From Streptomyces sp. NBC_00425 (GTDB lineage: Bacteria > Actinomycetota > Actinomycetes > Streptomycetales > Streptomycetaceae), in contig NZ_CP107928.1 in the NCBI RefSeq assembly GCF_036030735.1, forward strand, positions 4,154,001 to 4,218,000: a stretch of DNA of 64,000 nucleotides, in the 5' to 3' direction. The position numbers and the translations under genes were made by a program. Shown piece by piece: positions 24,752 to 34,731 of this stretch (positions within the stretch are counted from its first letter, which is position 1; every line of letters starts with the position of its first letter). Under the pieces are notes generated by a model that was not told where the DNA came from, made no database searches, and saw nothing but the letters and a program-made list of their open reading frames with translations.

Positions 24752-26511
24752 CCACGAACCTGCACAAGCACGACGGCGTCGACGACCTGGACGGCCTCGC
24801 CGCCCTCGAGGGCCTCGTCTCGCACACCACCACGAACGGCGTGCCCACCCTCTACGCCCCCGCCGCCGGCAAGGAGATCACCGCCGGTCTCTTCTTCCGG
24901 GTGGGCCGTGCCGACGAGACGCTGGCCACGGCCGGCGTCACCCATCTCGTCGAGCACCTCGCCCTGCACCGGCTGGGCCTGTCCGACCTGCACTACAACG
25001 GCGCGACGGCGAACGCGTACACCCTCTTCCACGTGCACGGCAGCGAGGAGGAGGTGGTCGAGTACCTGAACAGCGTGTGCGCCGGGCTGCGGGACCTGCC
25101 GATGGAGCGGCTGGAGACCGAACGGGAGATCCTCCGCACGGAGGCGGCCGGCCGCGGCGGGGGACCCCAGCACCAGATGCCGCTGTGGCGGTACGGCGCC
25201 CAGGGCTACGGACTGTCCAGCTACAACGAACTGGGCACCTGGAGCCTCACGCCCGACCAGGTCCGCCACTGGGCCGAGACTCGCTTCACCAGCGACAACG
25301 CGGTGCTGTGGATCACCAGCGACCGCGTCCCCGAGGGCCTGGACCTGACCCTCCCCCGGGGCTCCCGCTTCCCCGCCCCGGCCGCGACCAGCGCCCTGCC
25401 CGTCACCCCGGCGTACATCAGCGGCGACGACGGGCACGTGGTGCTCACCTCGGTGCTGCGCCGCTCCACCGCGGCCAGTGTCTTCGCGGACGTCCTCGGC
25501 CGGGCCCTCTTCCAGGACCTGCGTCAGGAGGGCGGCTACTCCTACTCCGCGGAGGCCGACTACAGCCCGCGCGACGCCGAGTTCGCCACCCTCACCGCGT
25601 ACGCCGACGCCCTCCCGCAGAAGCAGGACGCGGTCGTCGGCGGCTTCGTCGACACCCTCGCGCGGCTGCGCGCGGGCCGCATCGAGCAGGCCGAGCTGGA
25701 CTCCGTCCGCGGCAAGCTCCTCAAGGTGTACGACGCCCCCGACCTCGGCGCGGCCGTGCTCCCCTCGTACGCGCTGAGCCTGCTGCTCGGGCACCCGCTC
25801 CTCACCCCCGACCAGCACCGGGCCGAGCTGAACGCGGTGACGACGCAGGACCTCCACGAGGTCGCCCGCCAGGCGTGGGACGGCGCGCTGCTGCAGGTGC
25901 CGGGCCGGGGCGTCGACTGGGCGGGCCTCACCCTCGCCCCGCAGTTCTCGACGGCCGCCGTGACCGGCACCCGCCACCAGTCCCTGGAGGACGAGGACGT
26001 CGCCCTGGTCATCGGCGCGGAGGGCGTCAGCCTGCTCACCCCGAGGGGCCCGGTCACCGTCCGCCACGACGCCTGCGCGGCGATGACCACGCGTCCCGAC
26101 GGCGCCCGCACCCTCACCGGTCACGACGGTTTCTCGGTCACCGTGGAGCCGACCCTGTACAAGGGCGTCACCCCGGACCGCATCGCGGCGCTGGACGCGG
26201 CCGTGCCCGGCGGGGCGATCGTGCGGATGCCGGCCCGTGAACCCGACCACATCCCGCAGCCCCGCAAGCGGCCCCCGACGGCCCCTTCGGCCGGCGCCGG
26301 CGGCTCGGTGGGGGGCTGGACCGCCGCTCTTTGGCTTGTGGGCCTGCTGGCGGCGGCCTGGGGCGTGCTGTGCGGGGTCATCACCGCCGACGAGTCCGCG
26401 ATGGCGGATCCCGAGTGGGACGCGGTCACCGGCGTCTGGATCATGGAACTGCCGCTGCTCTTCGCGGCCTGGAAGCTGTTCGCCGCCCGCAGGCGCCGCA
26501 CCCGGAACTGA
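24748..26511 (+). CDS. M16-like zinc peptidase with C-terminal membrane anchor
   Basis: A 587-aa protein. The first M16 domain has the inverted zinc motif HXXEH at H66-LVE-H70 (VTHLVEHLALH) and the later Glu region ERLETEREILRTEAAG. A second M16-type domain (about 220-400) has the substrate-binding signature DLRQEGGYSYSAEADY. After about residue 505 two membrane helices follow (AALWLVGLLAAAWGVLCGVI and ELPLLFAAWKLFAA). The zinc ligands look complete, so it is probably active at the inner membrane face. Most M16 enzymes work as pairs or tandem fusions; this one has no partner gene nearby. GGAGG precedes the ATG. Confidence 0.85.
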   Translation: MTTNLHKHDGVDDLDGLAALEGLVSHTTTNGVPTLYAPAAGKEITAGLFFRVGRADETLATAGVTHLVEHLALHRLGLSDLHYNGATANAYTLFHVHGSEEEVVEYLNSVCAGLRDLPMERLETEREILRTEAAGRGGGPQHQMPLWRYGAQGYGLSSYNELGTWSLTPDQVRHWAETRFTSDNAVLWITSDRVPEGLDLTLPRGSRFPAPAATSALPVTPAYISGDDGHVVLTSVLRRSTAASVFADVLGRALFQDLRQEGGYSYSAEADYSPRDAEFATLTAYADALPQKQDAVVGGFVDTLARLRAGRIEQAELDSVRGKLLKVYDAPDLGAAVLPSYALSLLLGHPLLTPDQHRAELNAVTTQDLHEVARQAWDGALLQVPGRGVDWAGLTLAPQFSTAAVTGTRHQSLEDEDVALVIGAEGVSLLTPRGPVTVRHDACAAMTTRPDGARTLTGHDGFSVTVEPTLYKGVTPDRIAALDAAVPGGAIVRMPAREPDHIPQPRKRPPTAPSAGAGGSVGGWTAALWLVGLLAAAWGVLCGVITADESAMADPEWDAVTGVWIMELPLLFAAWKLFAARRRRTRN

Positions 26512-26580
26512 CCCACCGCATGGGGGGCGGACACATGGCACGCCCCCCACGCTGACGCCACGCCGCCATGGCGACGGCCT

Positions 26581-28428
26581 CTACTCCACGGTGACCGACT
26601 TGGCGAGGTTGCGCGGCTGATCCACCTCGTTGCCCCGCGCGGTCGCCAGCTCGCACGCGAACACCTGCAACGGCACCGTCGCGACCAGCGGCTGCAGCAG
26701 CACCGGCGTGGCGGGGATCCGCACGAGGTGGTCGGCGTACGGCACGACCGCCTCGTCCCCCTCCTCCGCGATCACGATCGTCCGCGCCCCCCGCGCCCGG
26801 ATCTCCTGGATGTTGGAGACGATCTTGTCGTGCAGGACGGACCGGCCGCGCGGCGAGGGCACGACCACCACCACCGGCAGGTCCTCCTCGATGAGGGCGA
26901 TCGGCCCGTGCTTCAGCTCCCCCGCCGCGAACCCCTCCGCGTGCATGTAGGCGAGCTCCTTCAGCTTGAGGGCGCCCTCCAGCGCGACGGGATAGCCCAC
27001 GTGCCGGCCGAGGAACAGCACGGTGTCCTTGTCGGCCAGCGACCGGGCCAGCTCCCGCACCGGCTCCATGGTCTCCAGCACCCGCTCCACCTCGCCGGAG
27101 ATCCGCGCCAGGTCCCGGACGACGGCCCGGATCTCGTCCCCCCACTTGGTGCCGCGCACCTGACCGAGATACAGGGCGACCAGGTAGCACGCCACCAGCT
27201 GGGTCAGGAACGCCTTGGTGGACGCGACGGCCACCTCAGGCCCCGCGTGCGTGTAGAGCACGGCGTCCGACTCACGGGGGATGGTCGACCCGTTGGTGTT
27301 GCAGATGGCCAGCACCTTCGACCCCTGGTCCCGCGCGTGCCGCAGCGCCATCAGCGTGTCCATCGTCTCGCCGGACTGGGAGATGGCGATGACGAGGGAG
27401 CGCGGGTCCAGGATCGGGTCCCGGTAGCGGAACTCGCTGGCCAGCTCCACTTCGCAGGGGATGCGCGTCCAGTGCTCGATGGCGTACTTGGCGATCAGCC
27501 CGGCGTGGAAGGCCGTACCGCAGGCGACGACGACGATCTTGTCGATCTCCCGCAGCTCCCGTGCGGGGATGCGCACCTCGTCGAGGGTCAGCGAGCCGCC
27601 GGCGTCGATCCGCCCGAGCAGGGTGTCGGCCACGGCCTTGGGCTGCTCGGCGATCTCCTTGAGCATGAAGTAGTCGTAGCCCCCCTTCTCCGCCGCCGAC
27701 GCGTCCCAGTCGACGTGGTACGAACGCACCTGGGCGGGCCGGCCGTCGAACCCGGTGACCGTCACCCCGTCCCGGCGCAGTTCCACCACCTGGTCCTGGC
27801 CCAGTTCGATCGCCGACCGGGTGTGCGCGATGAACGCGGCGACGTCCGAGGCGAGAAAGGCCTCGCCCTCGCCGACACCCACCACCAGCGGCGAGTTGCG
27901 GCGCGCCCCGACCACCACGTCCGGCTCGTCCGCGTGCACCGCGACCAGCGTGAACGCGCCCTCGAGCCGCCGGCACACGAGCCGCATCGCCTCCGCCAGG
28001 TCGGAGGTCACGGAGAACTCCTCGGCGAGCAGATGGGCGACGGCCTCGGTGTCGGTCTCGGACAGCAGCTCGTGTCCCCGCTCGGCCAGTTCGGCCCGCA
28101 GCGCCGCGAAGTTCTCGATGATCCCGTTGTGCACGACGGCGACCCGCCCGGCGTTGTCGAGATGCGGGTGGGCGTTGGCGTCGGTGGGCCCGCCGTGTGT
28201 GGCCCACCGGGTGTGCCCGATGCCCGTCGTCCCGGCCGGCAGCGGCCGCTCCGTCAGCTCCTTCTCCAGATTGACGAGCTTGCCCGCCTTCTTCGCCGCG
28301 GCGAGCCCCCCGTCGGCCGGCACGGCGACGCCCGCCGAGTCGTACCCCCGGTACTCCAGCCGCTTCAGTCCGGCCATCACGACGTCGAGCGCCGACTGAG
28401 ACCCCACGTATCCCACGATTCCGCACAT
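26581..28428 (-). CDS. glmS: glutamine-fructose-6-phosphate aminotransferase (isomerizing)
   Basis: A 615-aa enzyme that makes glucosamine-6-phosphate, the first step to UDP-GlcNAc. The N-terminal nucleophile Cys is in MCGIVGYVG, the glutaminase domain shows GHTRWATHG and HNGIIEN, and two SIS isomerase domains follow (CGTAFHAGLIAKY, SQSGETMDTLMALRHA). The C-terminal motif is QPRNLAKSVTVE. I chose the start at 28428 because the Cys must follow the initiator Met. The 66 upstream codons in frame are not coding. It ends 69 bp from the convergent M16-like gene. Confidence 0.98.
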   Translation of the reverse strand: MCGIVGYVGSQSALDVVMAGLKRLEYRGYDSAGVAVPADGGLAAAKKAGKLVNLEKELTERPLPAGTTGIGHTRWATHGGPTDANAHPHLDNAGRVAVVHNGIIENFAALRAELAERGHELLSETDTEAVAHLLAEEFSVTSDLAEAMRLVCRRLEGAFTLVAVHADEPDVVVGARRNSPLVVGVGEGEAFLASDVAAFIAHTRSAIELGQDQVVELRRDGVTVTGFDGRPAQVRSYHVDWDASAAEKGGYDYFMLKEIAEQPKAVADTLLGRIDAGGSLTLDEVRIPARELREIDKIVVVACGTAFHAGLIAKYAIEHWTRIPCEVELASEFRYRDPILDPRSLVIAISQSGETMDTLMALRHARDQGSKVLAICNTNGSTIPRESDAVLYTHAGPEVAVASTKAFLTQLVACYLVALYLGQVRGTKWGDEIRAVVRDLARISGEVERVLETMEPVRELARSLADKDTVLFLGRHVGYPVALEGALKLKELAYMHAEGFAAGELKHGPIALIEEDLPVVVVVPSPRGRSVLHDKIVSNIQEIRARGARTIVIAEEGDEAVVPYADHLVRIPATPVLLQPLVATVPLQVFACELATARGNEVDQPRNLAKSVTVE

Positions 28429-28543
28429 GCGCGGCAGCCTACGGCCGAAGCCCGCCCCGAAAGAGCCTCCGCGTGCCCGATTCCGGAAATTCCCACCGCC
28501 GCACGAACACCCCGTCCGCACCCGTCCCCGCCCTGCCCACACA

Positions 28544-28576
28544 CAGTCCGCGCCCAGTCCGCGCCCAGTCCGCGCC
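28544..28576. repeat. 11-bp tandem repeat between glmS and coaA
   Basis: CAGTCCGCGCC occurs three times in direct tandem in the 233-bp divergent gap. It may be chance slippage or an array of weak binding sites. No other feature lies in the gap besides the coaA -10 element. Confidence 0.7.
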
Positions 28577-28649
28577 CCGACGCCGCCCCCAGGCGGCTCC
28601 CCGCCGACCGGCGTGACGGACCCCACCCGCCATCGCGTTCAAACTCCGT

Positions 28650-28655
28650 TAACAA
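28650..28655 (+). promoter_or_regulatory. candidate -10 element for a leaderless coaA transcript
   Basis: TAACAA ends 6 bases before the GTG start of coaA, the distance expected if transcription starts on the start codon. There is no Shine-Dalgarno. No good -35 is visible. Confidence 0.5.
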
Positions 28656-28661
28656 TGGACT

Positions 28662-29651
28662 GTGATCTCTCCGGTCCCCCCGATGCCCCGGAGCGCCCAC
28701 CGGCACAAGCCGGAGGCGACTCCCTACGTCGACCTCACCCGATCCGAGTGGAGTGCGCTGCGGGAGAAGACCCCGCTGCCGCTGACCGCCGAGGAGCTCG
28801 AGAAGCTGCGCGGTCTGGGCGACGTCATCGACCTCGACGAGGTGCGGGACATCTACCTCCCGCTCTCCCGCCTCCTCAACCTCTACGTGGGCGCCACCGA
28901 CGGCCTGCGCGGCGCCCTGAACACCTTCCTGGGCGAGAAGGGCTCGCAGTCCGGCACCCCCTTCGTGATAGGGGTCGCCGGCTCCGTCGCCGTCGGCAAG
29001 TCCACGGTCGCCCGTCTGCTGCAGGCCCTGCTCTCCCGCTGGCCGGAGCACCCGCGCGTGGAACTGGTCACCACGGACGGCTTCCTGCTGCCCACTCGGG
29101 AACTCGAGGCCCGCGGCCTGATGTCCCGCAAGGGCTTCCCCGAGTCCTACGACCGCCGCGCGCTGACCCGGTTCGTCGCCGACATCAAGGCGGGCAAGGG
29201 CGAGGTCACCGCGCCCGTCTACTCCCACCTGATCTACGACATCGTCCCCGACCGACGGCTCGCCGTCCGCCGCCCCGACATCCTCATCGTCGAGGGCCTG
29301 AACGTCCTGCAGCCCGCCCTGCCCGGCAGCGACGGCCGCACCCGCGTCGGCCTCGCCGACTACTTCGACTTCAGCGTGTACGTCGACGCGAGCACCGAGG
29401 ACATCGAGCGCTGGTACCTCAGCCGGTTCCGGAAACTGCGTCAGACCGCCTTCCAGAACCCGGACTCGTACTTCCGCAAGTACACCCAGGTCTCCGAGGA
29501 GGAGGCCCTCGACTACGCCCGCACGCTCTGGCGCACCATCAACAAACCGAACCTGGTGGAGAACATCGCCCCCACCCGCGGCCGGGCCGGCCTCGTGGTC
29601 CGCAAGGGCCCCGACCACAAGGTCCAGCGGCTGCGCCTGCGCAAACTCTGA
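28662..29651 (+). CDS. coaA: pantothenate kinase (type I)
   Basis: A 329-aa type I pantothenate kinase, the first step of coenzyme A synthesis. Walker A is [17 protein letters not shown] near residue 105. The family segments [33 protein letters not shown] and [16 protein letters not shown] are present. The GTG start at 28662 has no ribosome site and a TAACAA just before it, so the mRNA may be leaderless. An ATG at 28683 is the alternative. Confidence 0.96.
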   Translation: MISPVPPMPRSAHRHKPEATPYVDLTRSEWSALREKTPLPLTAEELEKLRGLGDVIDLDEVRDIYLPLSRLLNLYVGATDGLRGALNTFLGEKGSQSGTPFVIGVAGSVAVGKSTVARLLQALLSRWPEHPRVELVTTDGFLLPTRELEARGLMSRKGFPESYDRRALTRFVADIKAGKGEVTAPVYSHLIYDIVPDRRLAVRRPDILIVEGLNVLQPALPGSDGRTRVGLADYFDFSVYVDASTEDIERWYLSRFRKLRQTAFQNPDSYFRKYTQVSEEEALDYARTLWRTINKPNLVENIAPTRGRAGLVVRKGPDHKVQRLRLRKL

Positions 29652-29667
29652 CGGCTACCCTGCCCCC

Positions 29668-30588
29668 ATGCTGCACCTGCGTCTGATCACCCCGGCGGAG
29701 CGGACCGACGACGTGGTCCGTCTGATCGAGCGGACCGTCGGGGCCACCCATCTGGTGGTCCTGCCCGAGGCCGCCCGCAACCCGGCCGGCGACGTCGTCC
29801 TGTGCGACGTGGCCCGCGAGGCAGGCGACGAACTCCTGTCCGAACTGCAGGAGTTGGGCCTGGAGGAGACCGGCTCGATCGCCGTGGAGAACATCGACCT
29901 GTCGCTCTCCCTGCGCGCGGACAAGGCCGAGGCGGAGGCCCCCGGCGAAGCCGCCGACGCGGTCCTGTGGGAGCACCTGACCGACGCCACCCACGAGGAG
30001 TCGACGCTCTCCGTCACCTACCTCGCCTTCATCACGCTGGCCACGATGATCGCGGCCTGCGGCGTGGTGCTCGACAACGCGGTCCTCATCGTCGGCGCGA
30101 TGGCGGTCGGCCCGGAGTTCGGCCCGCTCGCCGGCATCTCCACCTCGATCGTGCAGCGCGCCCCCCGCCTGGCCCTGCGCTCGCTGATCGCACTCCTGGT
30201 GGGCTTCGCCGTGGCCATGGCGGTGACCGTGGGCTTCAGCCTCTTCATGGACGCGCTGGACCTGTTCAGCCAGGCGCGGCTGGAGGCAGACCGCCCCCAG
30301 ACCGGCTTCGTCTACGCCCCGGACGCCTTCTCCTTCGTCGTCGCCGTGCTGGCCGGAGTCGCCGGCACGCTCTCGCTGACGTCGGCGAAGTCGGGCGCCC
30401 TGGTGGGCGTGGCGATCTCGGTGACGACGGTCCCGGCGGCGGCGAACGCGGCGGTCGCCCTCAGCTACGGCGACATGAACCAGACCTGGGGCTCGGCACA
30501 ACAGCTCCTGCTGAACCTCCTGGGCATCATCCTGGCCGGCACCCTGACCCTCCTGACCCAAAAATGGGCCTGGTCAAAACGCCAGTGA
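29668..30588 (+). CDS. DUF389 family membrane protein
   Basis: A 306-aa protein with an N-terminal cytoplasmic ~110-residue domain of ferredoxin-like pattern (LRLITPAERTDDVVRLIERTVG) and then about six membrane segments. The DUF389 core is VTYLAFITLATMIAACGVVLDNAVLIVGAMAV, then GPEFGPLAGIS and SLTSAKSGALVGVAISVTTVPA. Transport or sensing is suspected for the family; its function is unproven. It starts 16 bp after coaA and probably shares its transcript. Confidence 0.92.
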   Translation: MLHLRLITPAERTDDVVRLIERTVGATHLVVLPEAARNPAGDVVLCDVAREAGDELLSELQELGLEETGSIAVENIDLSLSLRADKAEAEAPGEAADAVLWEHLTDATHEESTLSVTYLAFITLATMIAACGVVLDNAVLIVGAMAVGPEFGPLAGISTSIVQRAPRLALRSLIALLVGFAVAMAVTVGFSLFMDALDLFSQARLEADRPQTGFVYAPDAFSFVVAVLAGVAGTLSLTSAKSGALVGVAISVTTVPAAANAAVALSYGDMNQTWGSAQQLLLNLLGIILAGTLTLLTQKWAWSKRQ

Positions 30589-30596
30589 CCCCCAAC

Positions 30597-30735
30597 AAAC
30601 CCGCACCACCCAACACCACCCGGACCACCCCACCCAGGGGCGCGGGGAACTGCGCAACAAGCCCCGGCAAACCCGCACCACCCAACGCCGCCCAGGCCAG
30701 CCCCCAGGGGCGCGGGGAACTGCGCGACCAGCCAC
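30597..30735. repeat. two tandem copies of a Streptomyces intergenic dispersed repeat
   Basis: A ~71-bp unit is present twice: an AAACCCGCACCACCCAAC lead-in, then CAGGGGCGCGGGGAACTGCGC plus an (A/G)AC-AGCC tail. The GGGGCGCGGGGAACTGCGCGACCAGCC core is a well-known dispersed intergenic element in Streptomyces genomes. Further copies lie at 35655-35690 and, as a longer variant, at 36320-36390. Here it fills the gap between convergent DUF389 and glmM genes. Confidence 0.85.
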
Positions 30736-30796
30736 CACGCACCCGCAGCCGCGACGCGCAGAACCCCAACCCCGATCGACCCCGGCCCGCCTCCGG

Positions 30797-32155
30797 CTAA
30801 CCCAGCGCCGACTTCACGACATCCGCCAGCCGCCCGGCGACAGCCCGAGCCTGATCGATGTCCGCCGCCTCGACCATCACCCGAACCAGCGGCTCGGTCC
30901 CGGACGGCCGCAGCAACACCCGCCCGGTGGACCCGAGTTCCCGCTCCGCCTCGCCGACGGCGGTCGCCAGCTCGGCCGAGTTCCCGACCCGGGACCTGTC
31001 GACGTCGGGCACGTTGATCAGGACCTGCGGCAACCGCTCCATCACGGAGGCCAGCTCACGCAGCGACCGCCCCGTCTCCGCGACGCGAGCCGCCAGCATC
31101 AGCCCGGTCAGCGTGCCGTCGCCGGTCGTCGCATGGTCGAGGATGATCACATGCCCGGACTGCTCGCCGCCGAGCGCGTACCCGTGCTGCTTCATCTCCT
31201 CGAGCACATAGCGGTCGCCGACCGCGGCCTGCACGAGGTGGATCCCCTCGCGCTCCATGGCCAGCTTGAAGCCGAGGTTGGACATGACGGTCGCGACAAC
31301 GGTGTCCGAGCGCAGCACGCCCCGCTCCCGCATGGACAGCGCCAGCACGGCGAGGATCTGGTCGCCGTCGATCTCCTCACCCGTGTGGTCCACGGCGAGG
31401 CACCGGTCCGCGTCACCGTCGTGCGCGATGCCGAGGGCGGCGCCGTGCTCGATGACCGCGGCCTTCAGCTTGTCCAGGTGGGTCGACCCGCAGCCGTCGT
31501 TGATGTTGAGCCCGTCCGGCTCGGCCCCGATGGTCACGATCTCCGCGCCGGCCCGGGCGAACGCCTCCGGCGACACCCACGCGGCGGCGCCGTGCGCCTC
31601 GTCGAGGACGATCCGCAGCCCGTCGAGCCGGTTCGGCAGGACGGCGATGAGGTGGGCGACGTACCGGTCGAACCCCTCGTCGTAACTGCGCACGCGACCG
31701 ACGCCGCCGCCGGTCGGCCGGTCCCAGGGCGCGCCGGTGCGGTGCTCCTCGTAGACGGTCTCGATGGCGTCCTCGAGCTCGTCGGCGAGCTTGTGACCGC
31801 CGCGGGCGAAGAACTTGACGCCGTTGTCCGGCATCGCGTTGTGGCTGGCCGAGAGCATCACGCCGAGGTCCGCGCCGAGCACGCCGGTGAGGTACGCGAC
31901 CGCCGGCGTCGGCAGCACGCCGACCTTCAGCACGTCCACGCCCGCACTCGCCAGACCCGCCACCACGGCGGCTTCCAGGAACTCCCCGGACGCGCGCGGG
32001 TCCCGTCCGACGACGGCCACCGGTCGGTGACCCTCGAAGGTGCCCGCCTCGGCCAGCACGTGCGCCGCCGCGACGGACAGGCCGAGGGCCATCTCCGCCG
32101 TCAGATCCGCGTTGGCGACACCGCGCACGCCGTCCGTGCCGAAGAGTCGTCCCAC
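30797..32155 (-). CDS. glmM: phosphoglucosamine mutase
   Basis: A 452-aa enzyme that interconverts glucosamine-6-phosphate and glucosamine-1-phosphate, following GlmS. The start is the GTG at 32155 ([15 protein letters not shown]), with AGGAGG upstream. The catalytic phosphoserine loop is [17 protein letters not shown], the metal loop is AHDGDADRC, the sugar-binding segment is GGEQSGH and the phosphate loop is [13 protein letters not shown]. All four are intact. It lies 265 bp downstream of rpsI. Confidence 0.97.
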   Translation of the reverse strand: MGRLFGTDGVRGVANADLTAEMALGLSVAAAHVLAEAGTFEGHRPVAVVGRDPRASGEFLEAAVVAGLASAGVDVLKVGVLPTPAVAYLTGVLGADLGVMLSASHNAMPDNGVKFFARGGHKLADELEDAIETVYEEHRTGAPWDRPTGGGVGRVRSYDEGFDRYVAHLIAVLPNRLDGLRIVLDEAHGAAAWVSPEAFARAGAEIVTIGAEPDGLNINDGCGSTHLDKLKAAVIEHGAALGIAHDGDADRCLAVDHTGEEIDGDQILAVLALSMRERGVLRSDTVVATVMSNLGFKLAMEREGIHLVQAAVGDRYVLEEMKQHGYALGGEQSGHVIILDHATTGDGTLTGLMLAARVAETGRSLRELASVMERLPQVLINVPDVDRSRVGNSAELATAVGEAERELGSTGRVLLRPSGTEPLVRVMVEAADIDQARAVAGRLADVVKSALG

Positions 32156-32245
32156 TTGTCCTCCTGAGGAAGCGTCAGTTTCACAGGCCGTGCGGGCCCG
32201 GTCGCCGGTCAGCCGGCCTGCGGCCGCTCCCGCATCCAGGCATTT

Positions 32246-32260
32246 GATGCCCCGGGCATC
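32246..32260. promoter_or_regulatory. palindrome upstream of glmM
   Basis: GATGCCC-C-GGGCATC is a perfect 7-bp-arm inverted repeat about 91 bases before the glmM start, in the gap left by rpsI. It may be an operator or the start of a leader stem. No regulator is recognised for it. Confidence 0.4.
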
Positions 32261-32317
32261 CCATCGCACAAGCCTTTGAGCACCTTGTGCCGTTATACGC
32301 CCACGGCTGCGATAAAA

Positions 32318-32359
32318 CGAACGCCCCGACGACACTGTGGCGTGCCGCCGGGGCGTTCG
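32318..32359 (-). terminator. terminator of the rplM-rpsI operon
   Basis: An 11-bp perfect stem (CGAACGCCCCG with CGGGGCGTTCG) closes a GC-rich loop, and on the minus strand it is followed by TTTTAT. It begins 62 bases after the rpsI stop, so it is a good factor-independent terminator for rplM-rpsI. Confidence 0.85.
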
Positions 32360-32420
32360 GAGTACGTACGGGCGAGGCGAGAGACCCGCTCCGGGAATAC
32401 GTACGAGCAGGCAGCGAAGC

Positions 32421-32942
32421 TTAGCGCTTGCTGTACTGCGGGGCCTTGCGGGCCTTCTTCAGACCGGCCTTCTTGCGCTCGACCGCGCGGTCGTCACGCG
32501 TGAGGAAGCCGGCCTTCTTGAGGGCGCCGCGGTTGTTGTCGACGTCGGCCTCGTTCAGCGCACGGGCGACACCGAGACGGAGCGCACCGGCCTGACCGGA
32601 GACGCCGCCACCCGCGATGCGGGCGATGACGTCGTAGCGGTTGTCGAGCTCGAGCACCTTGAAGGGCTCGTTGACTTCCTGCTGGTGCACCTTGTTCGGG
32701 AAGTAGTCCTCGAGCGTGCGCCCGTTGATCTTCCACTTGCCGGAGCCCGGAACGATCCGGACGCGGGCGATGGCGTTCTTGCGACGGCCCAGGCCGGCCG
32801 CCGGCTGGGCCTCGCCGAAGCGGGAGGCCAGGGACTCCGAGGTGTACTCACCCTCGACGGGGACCTCGGACTCGGTGGTGTAGCTCTCGATGTCGACGAG
32901 CTCGGTCTCTTCGAGCGGCTGCTCGGCAGTGGTCTCGGCCAC
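32421..32942 (-). CDS. rpsI: 30S ribosomal protein S9
   Basis: S9 binds the 16S rRNA 3' domain and its C-terminal tail reaches the tRNA in the P site. This 173-aa protein carries an acidic N-terminal extension of about 45 residues before the core ([23 protein letters not shown]). It keeps the C-terminal QYSKR tail with its terminal Arg. The GTG start has GAGGAG upstream. It follows rplM by 40 bp, the usual order in bacteria. Confidence 0.98.
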   Translation of the reverse strand: MAETTAEQPLEETELVDIESYTTESEVPVEGEYTSESLASRFGEAQPAAGLGRRKNAIARVRIVPGSGKWKINGRTLEDYFPNKVHQQEVNEPFKVLELDNRYDVIARIAGGGVSGQAGALRLGVARALNEADVDNNRGALKKAGFLTRDDRAVERKKAGLKKARKAPQYSKR

Positions 32943-32982
32943 GGTTCTCCTCAGTTCTTTTCAGCTAGGGGTGTGGCCGGAA

Positions 32983-33426
32983 TTACTGCGCGACCTGGGT
33001 GATCTCGAACGGCACGGGCTGCTGCGCCGCGTGCGGGTGCACGTCACCCTTGTAGACCTTCAGCTTCGAGAGCATCTGACGGCCCAGCGTGTTCTTGGGG
33101 AGCATGCCCTTGACGGCCTTCTCGACGGCCTTCTCGGGGTTGTTCGCGAGAAGGTCGTCGTAGCGCACGGAGCGCAGACCGCCCGGGTACCCGGAGTGGC
33201 GGTACGCCATCTTCTGGGTCCGCTTGTTGCCGGAGAGGTGCACCTTGTCGGCGTTGATGATGATGACGAAGTCACCGGTGTCGACGTGGGGCGCGTAGAT
33301 CGGCTTGTGCTTGCCCCGGAGGAGGGACGCGGCAGTGGTGGCGAGACGGCCCAGGACGATGTCCTGAGCGTCGATGACGTGCCACTGGCGCGTCACATCG
33401 CCGGGCTTGGGGCTGTACGTACGCAC
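32983..33426 (-). CDS. rplM: 50S ribosomal protein L13
   Basis: A 147-aa early-assembly protein of the large subunit. The core [24 protein letters not shown] and PYA-type ends [18 protein letters not shown] are intact. The GTG start at 33426 ([10 protein letters not shown]) has GAAGG upstream, and the open frame further upstream is not coding. Expression comes from a predicted promoter about 180 bp upstream, with a leader that may carry L13-type autoregulation. Confidence 0.98.
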   Translation of the reverse strand: MRTYSPKPGDVTRQWHVIDAQDIVLGRLATTAASLLRGKHKPIYAPHVDTGDFVIIINADKVHLSGNKRTQKMAYRHSGYPGGLRSVRYDDLLANNPEKAVEKAVKGMLPKNTLGRQMLSKLKVYKGDVHPHAAQQPVPFEITQVAQ

Positions 33427-33600
33427 GGTTCGTAGCCTTCGCTTCTTCAGTGAATTGGTCCTGACAAGGTCACCGAAGACGATCACGACAGCCGAGACCG
33501 CACTGCGGTGACGCATACCGCGTGCTGGTCGCTGGTCATCGGCCCGGTGGACCGGTGTAAGGGCCCGTCCCGTGAGAAGAGCGCGCCAATACACAACGAA
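33427..33600 (-). other. rplM 5' leader, no gene
   Basis: About 175 bases separate the candidate rplM promoter from the L13 start. On the RNA, a GGCCC and GGGCC pair closes a loop around TTACACCGGTCCACC. Nothing else is recognised. The rest of the divergent gap, to 33827, holds the two promoters and no gene. Confidence 0.5.
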
Positions 33601-33605
33601 GATGC

Positions 33606-33635
33606 AGGATACCCGCGTCTCCATGGTGGGGTCAA
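33606..33635 (-). promoter_or_regulatory. candidate rplM-rpsI promoter
   Basis: On the minus strand, TTGACC (33635-33630), 18 bases, then TATCCT (33611-33606) form a good vegetative promoter. The transcript would start near 33600 and run through a ~170-base leader into rplM. Confidence 0.65.
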
Positions 33636-33814
33636 AACGAGCCCGATCGACGCGGGAAACGCCCCTCCGGAGTGGCCCGCGCCACATGTCCGGGGACGGC
33701 CTGGGAGAACGTCGCACGAAGCACCCGGAGATGTCGTGTTTGCCCGCCCCCCGCCCCGGAATCCACCCGGCTCCGGTGCCCGTCGGCACGGAACAGCACA
33801 CCCCGCACCCCGTC

Positions 33815-33820
33815 TAAGAT
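33815..33820 (+). promoter_or_regulatory. -10 element for a leaderless transcript
   Basis: TAAGAT ends 7 bases before the ATG of the downstream membrane-anchored gene. That gene has no Shine-Dalgarno, so its mRNA is probably leaderless. Confidence 0.55.
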
Positions 33821-33827
33821 GCGCCCC

Positions 33828-34697
33828 ATGAGCTATGGGCAGGGGGGACCTCAGTCCCAGTGGGATCCGTGGAAACCGAACTCCCAGCAGCCGTGGGGCA
33901 CCGGCGATGACGCCAGCACCCCGGACTGGGCCGCGCTCGCCGAGGCGTCCGAGACGCGCAACAAACGCCGCCGGCTGCTGTTCATAGGCGGCGGCGCGCT
34001 CGCCACGCTCGGCATCGGCACCGCCGTGGCCATGGGCGTGGTGTCGGCGAACGGCGACGACAAGGCCAACCGGCCCACGTCCTCGCTGCCCGCCGACCTG
34101 CCGAGCGCGTCCTCCACCCCGTCGTTCGCGCCGACCAGCGCCCCGCCCCCGCTGGACCCGAAGGAGTTCGTCTCCAGCAAGGCCAAGGACACCGCCCCCA
34201 ACGGGCCGGACCTGCTCTTTCCCGGCCTGCGACTGACCATGGGCCCGGCCGTGTACAAGAAGGGCGCCAAGGCCGACAGCACCACGTGCGCCACGGGCGC
34301 CGCGGGCACCCTGGGCAAAATCCTCGCCGCCAACGGCTGCACCCGCATGATACGCGTCACGTACGCCAGGGACGGGATCGCGGTCACGGTCGGCGTGGCC
34401 GTCTTCGACACCGAGGCGCAGGCCTCCAAGGTCAAGAGCCAGTCCGACGGCAAGAGCATCGTCAAGGCCCTCGCCGGCGGAGGCGTCAAGGCCTTCTGCA
34501 ACGGCGCGATCTGCCGCTCCACGACCAACTCCTACGGCCGGTACGCCTACTTCACGCTCACCGGCTTCGCGAACGGCAAGGACGTCACCACCAAGGACAC
34601 CGCCGTCTTCACCACCGGCGACGACCTGGCCGAGTTCGCGTTCCAGCAGCTCCGCCGCCGCGGCGAGGCCCAGGCGTCGGCGGCCGCCAACAGCTGA
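33828..34697 (+). CDS. membrane-anchored hypothetical protein
   Basis: A 289-aa protein with a Gln/Gly/Trp-rich N-terminus (QGGPQSQWDPWKPNSQQPW), a basic stretch (RNKRRR) and one membrane helix (LLFIGGGALATLGIGTAVAMGVV). A Pro/Ser linker leads to an extracellular domain (about 115-285) with three Cys residues, two of which could pair (CATG and FCNGAICRS). I do not recognise the fold. The N-terminal tail resembles those of Streptomyces membrane proteins that follow serine/threonine-kinase-type designs, but no kinase is present. Its role is unknown. Confidence 0.75.
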   Translation: MSYGQGGPQSQWDPWKPNSQQPWGTGDDASTPDWAALAEASETRNKRRRLLFIGGGALATLGIGTAVAMGVVSANGDDKANRPTSSLPADLPSASSTPSFAPTSAPPPLDPKEFVSSKAKDTAPNGPDLLFPGLRLTMGPAVYKKGAKADSTTCATGAAGTLGKILAANGCTRMIRVTYARDGIAVTVGVAVFDTEAQASKVKSQSDGKSIVKALAGGGVKAFCNGAICRSTTNSYGRYAYFTLTGFANGKDVTTKDTAVFTTGDDLAEFAFQQLRRRGEAQASAAANS

Positions 34698-34731
34698 CCG
34701 GCCGGCCCGGGCCACGAGGCGCGGGGCGGGG

